From assembly GCA_024711325.1 (NCBI GenBank), contig JANJTC010000005.1, positions 1,054,001 through 1,118,000 of the forward strand: a DNA stretch of 64,000 nt, given 5' to 3'. This document shows positions 61,236-64,000 of the stretch, piece after piece. The position numbers and the translations under genes were made by a program. The notes under the pieces are model-generated. The model saw nothing but the letters and a program-made list of their open reading frames with translations. It did no database searches and was not told the origin of the DNA. Every line of letters begins with the position of its first letter. Position 1 is the stretch's first letter. The stretch comes from Bacteriovoracaceae bacterium. GTDB lineage: Bacteria; Bdellovibrionota; Bacteriovoracia; Bacteriovoracales; Bacteriovoracaceae.

Positions 61236-63134
61236 CATTCCGCGTTTTTTAAAAGCATATTTAAAAATTATTCTGAGATACTTCGATTCCACATTCCTGG
61301 CCAGAGCGGCCATCCTGATTGCACAATAAAAGCTGACTGAAAAATTCATAAGACCTATGACTGCTATACTTAAGGCCATATTTATCATCGCCGGCCAGTA
61401 ATCCATGAAATTCCATTCCAGAGCATTGAAGGCAAGAGAAAGAGTTCCGGCAGCAAGGGTAACGTGACGAATATCCAAAGGGATGGCCGTGAATTTTCCA
61501 ATGATAATTGGAGCTGCGAGAAAAAAAGCGATAGATAAATTACCAGCAATTCCCCCAATCGTGCCAGCAAAGTTATCTGCCATGAAGTTCACTTGATTTT
61601 TGCCTAGTATTTTATTCAGGAAAGAATTGGCCCGCATAGCTTCCGGGATATCACGGAAAACCAGCCAGTTTTCCACCCAACCCATGATGACACTTGATAA
61701 CCAGAGGAAAACCCCGGTTAAAATGGCAAATGGGAGGGTCAGGCCGGTGAAGAGATTATGCTTACTAATGGCGGATAAAGCTTCTAGGTCTGACATGAAA
61801 TGAGAGCCGGCGATAAAATACCAGGCCCAATCCAGGGCGACTGCTGCTGGAATAACCCAAAGAAGATTTCCTATAGTGGTGATGAACTGGGAGTGCATGA
61901 TTTTTCGTATCTCAAGTGAAATCTCTTCCAGTTCTTTTGTTTGCTTAAAAGCTTCAAATTTCCTGGATAGGGCAGAAGCTGTGTAGGCCGGCTGTTTACT
62001 TGATAAGGCCATATGCCATTTCTGCATCATCAGGAAGCTAATGGCATAGTTGATAAAAAAGAAAAAGCCCTCAAAGAACAGAGCAAAACTCATAAGCCCG
62101 ATTAAAAATTTAAATACGGCAGTGAAAGCGGTTAGAACTCCTGCCCATGTTGCGGCCACAAAAAGGCTTCTTCTTTCTTCGGGCGTTGTAGCAATATAGT
62201 GCTCACCTTTTTCACCTGCACGTTCAACGATTTTTCTCGTTAACATATGCAGGTTTTCTTTGATGTAAGTTTTCACTCCAAGGCTTTTGATCTCATCCCG
62301 AATGAGTCGTCCCATGAATTGACCCAGAATGAGTGGCTGGGCCTCTTTACCGTAATCCTTCCCCAGATATATCAGCATCTCAAGCCGGTCAAGAATGGAG
62401 TCGATCTTTTCCAGTTTGAATATCAAATCAACAGAAACTCCAGAAGACTCAATATTGTTTCTGACTTCTCTCAAATCCAGACGGGATTGTGAAATTTCTT
62501 GCAAGATTTTATCTGCTAACCCACCAGCATTGATGGTGGTGTTTAGTCGTAAAAAGCTGGAATCTGTTAATCGTTTCCCAATCAGACGACGCCGAATATC
62601 TTTGGTAGTTCCAAGTGTTGCGATTTGAGCTCCAAGAATAATCATGGCCTCGGCCCGATCCGTCCTTAGACATTCAAATGAAATTGAATATTTTTCTGTG
62701 AAATTCAAAAAAGAGGGGAGTAATGTTTTGAAAGAGGACTCTAGCCAGGCGGCATCTTCTTCTTCGGTAAAAAGGATTTTGAATATTTCTGATAAGTCCT
62801 GTTCTGAATAAGTATCTGGTAAAATCCTTTGTACCAGGCGATTGGTCACTTCATTGAAAAAGCCGATGTTCTCCGAGATTCCGGTTAAGCAGTAGAGACT
62901 TACTGCCCCCCCGGGGACAATGAGTTCCTGAAGTGTGGTGGCCAGTAATTGGGCCTCTGTTGGATGACGTTCTAAAAACTGAAAGACGAATTTAATTCTT
63001 ATGTTTCGTGATTGCACAAAGTCAGGCACCTCATCCGTTCCTTGAGGTTTTACTGGTAAGCGAATCCAGTCCATGATTTTGCCAAGTGTTGCTATTCTTT
63101 CCTGATATGAATATTTAGAATCAAGTGCGGCCAA
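61215..63134 (-). CDS. COG4389-type multi-pass membrane protein ('site-specific recombinase' family, misnamed)
   Basis: The soluble N-terminal half (about 330 residues) is helical; from there up to eight membrane helices follow (SLFVAATWAGVLTAF and FEGFFFFINYAISFL among them), with KQPAYTASAL between. This matches the family often labelled site-specific recombinase Gcr, but there is no recombinase motif, so a membrane function is likely. The open frame continues upstream past TTG at 63134 for 27 codons; a CTG at 63206 with TAGGA seven bases upstream is a good start candidate. The real N-terminus may therefore be 24 residues longer. Confidence 0.72.
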   Translation of the reverse strand: MAALDSKYSYQERIATLGKIMDWIRLPVKPQGTDEVPDFVQSRNIRIKFVFQFLERHPTEAQLLATTLQELIVPGGAVSLYCLTGISENIGFFNEVTNRLVQRILPDTYSEQDLSEIFKILFTEEEDAAWLESSFKTLLPSFLNFTEKYSISFECLRTDRAEAMIILGAQIATLGTTKDIRRRLIGKRLTDSSFLRLNTTINAGGLADKILQEISQSRLDLREVRNNIESSGVSVDLIFKLEKIDSILDRLEMLIYLGKDYGKEAQPLILGQFMGRLIRDEIKSLGVKTYIKENLHMLTRKIVERAGEKGEHYIATTPEERRSLFVAATWAGVLTAFTAVFKFLIGLMSFALFFEGFFFFINYAISFLMMQKWHMALSSKQPAYTASALSRKFEAFKQTKELEEISLEIRKIMHSQFITTIGNLLWVIPAAVALDWAWYFIAGSHFMSDLEALSAISKHNLFTGLTLPFAILTGVFLWLSSVIMGWVENWLVFRDIPEAMRANSFLNKILGKNQVNFMADNFAGTIGGIAGNLSIAFFLAAPIIIGKFTAIPLDIRHVTLAAGTLSLAFNALEWNFMDYWPAMINMALSIAVIGLMNFSVSFYCAIRMAALARNVESKYLRIIFKYAFKKRGMNKGPTV

Positions 63135-63336
63135 GAGAGTGGCCAGGTCCGACTGGACCAGTTCTGGATTTAAGGCGTACTTTAACTGTTTGATGATCTT
63201 AAGCAGATAGTGTTCCTATTCTGATGATTTGAGTCGGAATTATTGTCTAAACTACACTAAATGTTAACGAATTCAAAACAAGATGCCCAGCCTCAATTAT
63301 GTTTACAAGAATTCAACAGCTGTTAAGCTTTTATTT

Positions 63337-64000
63337 ATGAGTAAATTTATTTTCTTATTTTTGATGCTTGCGTCACATGTTTTCGCTTCGGACTTTTATT
63401 CTCGTGTCTACGTGGCCAAGAATGATACTTCCATTGGGGCGATCTTTGAAGAGATTAAAACGCCCCTTCATGAGAGAGAGGAGATTTTAAGACTTAATCC
63501 ACAATTGGAGCGTCTTGATGTCATCCCGGCGGGTACGATTATCAATCTGTCGCTTTATAGAAGTAAAAATACAGTTGCTCATTCACTGAAAAAAATAAAG
63601 ATGGAAAAGTATAGGGAAGAAAAAAATGGGCTTACTTTTAGTCCCCTTTTTGCCCTTAAAAATTTCAAAACCGGACTTAATAATGACTCCGAAATTTCAA
63701 CTTCTGCCCGTGCATACGGCATAGGGGTGAGCTTTGAAATCCCTCAGAACCCTTCCTTCTCTTTAGGCCTTTACTCACAGTTGATGAACGTTGAATTTAC
63801 CAATGTGAGAATTAAGCAACAAACCGGGAATGATAAGATGGCAGGTCCTGATGAAAATCAGATCAATTACGATCTAGGCATCAAGGGAACTTTCAATAAA
63901 ACAAACTACTTCAATAGTTTTGGTCTCTCACTCTCACGAAAAGTGGATCATCAGTATTACTTTTCAAAAAGTAAAAATTTCTTCACTAACAATATTGAAG
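63337..64000 (+). CDS. LysM-like outer membrane protein, 5' part (cut by window edge)
   Basis: From the ATG at 63337 the frame stays open to the end of the window (221 codons). The product has a signal peptide (residues 1-17, HVFAS), a short LysM-like region (RVYVAKNDTSIGAIFE and ILRLNPQLERLDVIPAGTIINL), and then beta strands typical of an outer membrane barrel (YGIGVSFEIP, FSLGLYSQLM, FGLSLSRKV). The upstream 130 bases hold only AT-rich promoter-like sequence. No strong ribosome site is seen, so the start is not certain. Confidence 0.6.
   Translation, partial: MSKFIFLFLMLASHVFASDFYSRVYVAKNDTSIGAIFEEIKTPLHEREEILRLNPQLERLDVIPAGTIINLSLYRSKNTVAHSLKKIKMEKYREEKNGLTFSPLFALKNFKTGLNNDSEISTSARAYGIGVSFEIPQNPSFSLGLYSQLMNVEFTNVRIKQQTGNDKMAGPDENQINYDLGIKGTFNKTNYFNSFGLSLSRKVDHQYYFSKSKNFFTNNIE

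Noticed and set aside
61215..63134. Site-specific recombinase function
   Set aside because: No tyrosine or serine recombinase residues are visible, and up to eight membrane helices occupy the C-terminal half. The name is inherited from the family label.

Overview
The window reads as chromosome of a Gram-negative bacterium with a periplasm, an outer membrane and dense gene packing. Base composition is moderate, with many AT-rich intergenic strips. The mix of genes fits the Bdellovibrionota, most likely a Bacteriovoracales-type predator (Bacteriovorax/Peredibacter-like). Pointers are the many short secreted proteins of unknown function, very large lipoproteins, a CheX fused to a STAS domain, a COG4389-type membrane protein and the queA-tgt-yajC-secDF cluster. 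That placement is an inference; there is no rRNA or tRNA gene here to test it. I found no insertion sequence, prophage, CRISPR array or tRNA. No stretch longer than about 300 bases lacks a gene once the starts are corrected.

1-6.4 kb: the tail of a TonB-like protein, ExbB and ExbD, then a strong hairpin, then TolC, an RND pump and a TetR regulator. No membrane fusion protein is visible. 6.5-9.8 kb: secreted proteins of unknown function, one with a zinc-peptidase motif and one with a cysteine/tyrosine-rich tail. 9.8-13.6 kb: NadD-like and SfsA on the minus strand, a secreted unknown, and citrate synthase. 13.8-15.4 kb: an AT-rich AbiEi/AbiEii toxin-antitoxin pair behind a palindromic promoter, the clearest accessory island. 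15.4-17.6 kb: a possible small RNA or leader, a secretin-N-domain-like periplasmic protein, a small secreted protein whose ribosome site lies in a perfect hairpin, and an Rsm22-type ribosome assembly factor with four cluster-type cysteines. 17.6-21.1 kb: a ClpB-type disaggregase behind a heat-shock-type promoter, coupled to a NAPE-PLD-like hydrolase.

21.1-26.6 kb: a complete minus-strand chaperone-usher pilus operon (two major-pilin paralogues, a small pilin-like ORF, chaperone, usher, tip subunit) behind a sigma-54-type promoter. 26.7-28.8 kb: leucine-rich-repeat protein, SerB and PgsA. 28.9-34.4 kb: PilZ protein, GlpX, a START-like protein, a phasin-like protein, YggS, two secreted unknowns and a 2-oxoglutarate oxygenase. 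34.4-41.3 kb: an outer membrane protein, a 1460-residue lipoprotein, and ParA with a tiny partner. 41.4-48.2 kb: queA, a FecR-domain protein, tgt, yajC, tatA, secD, secF and a membrane protein. 48.2-51.3 kb: a large lipoprotein, an HU/IHF protein and a metzincin-like lipoprotein.

51.4-61.2 kb: a chemotaxis cluster, CheR-REC fusion, CheB with an extra N-terminal region, CheA, CheW, CheY, STAS-CheX, a porin-like protein and a receptor. Three of its transcription units carry similar sigma-28-like promoter candidates with the same 12-base spacer. 61.2-64 kb: a COG4389 membrane protein, probably with a non-ATG start, and the start of a LysM-like outer membrane protein cut by the window edge. Four of the six convergent gene junctions use interlocked stop codons sharing a 4-base overlap. 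The likeliest new biology is in the pilus operon's internal regulation, the split and fused chemotaxis adaptation proteins, and the RNA hairpins placed over translation starts.
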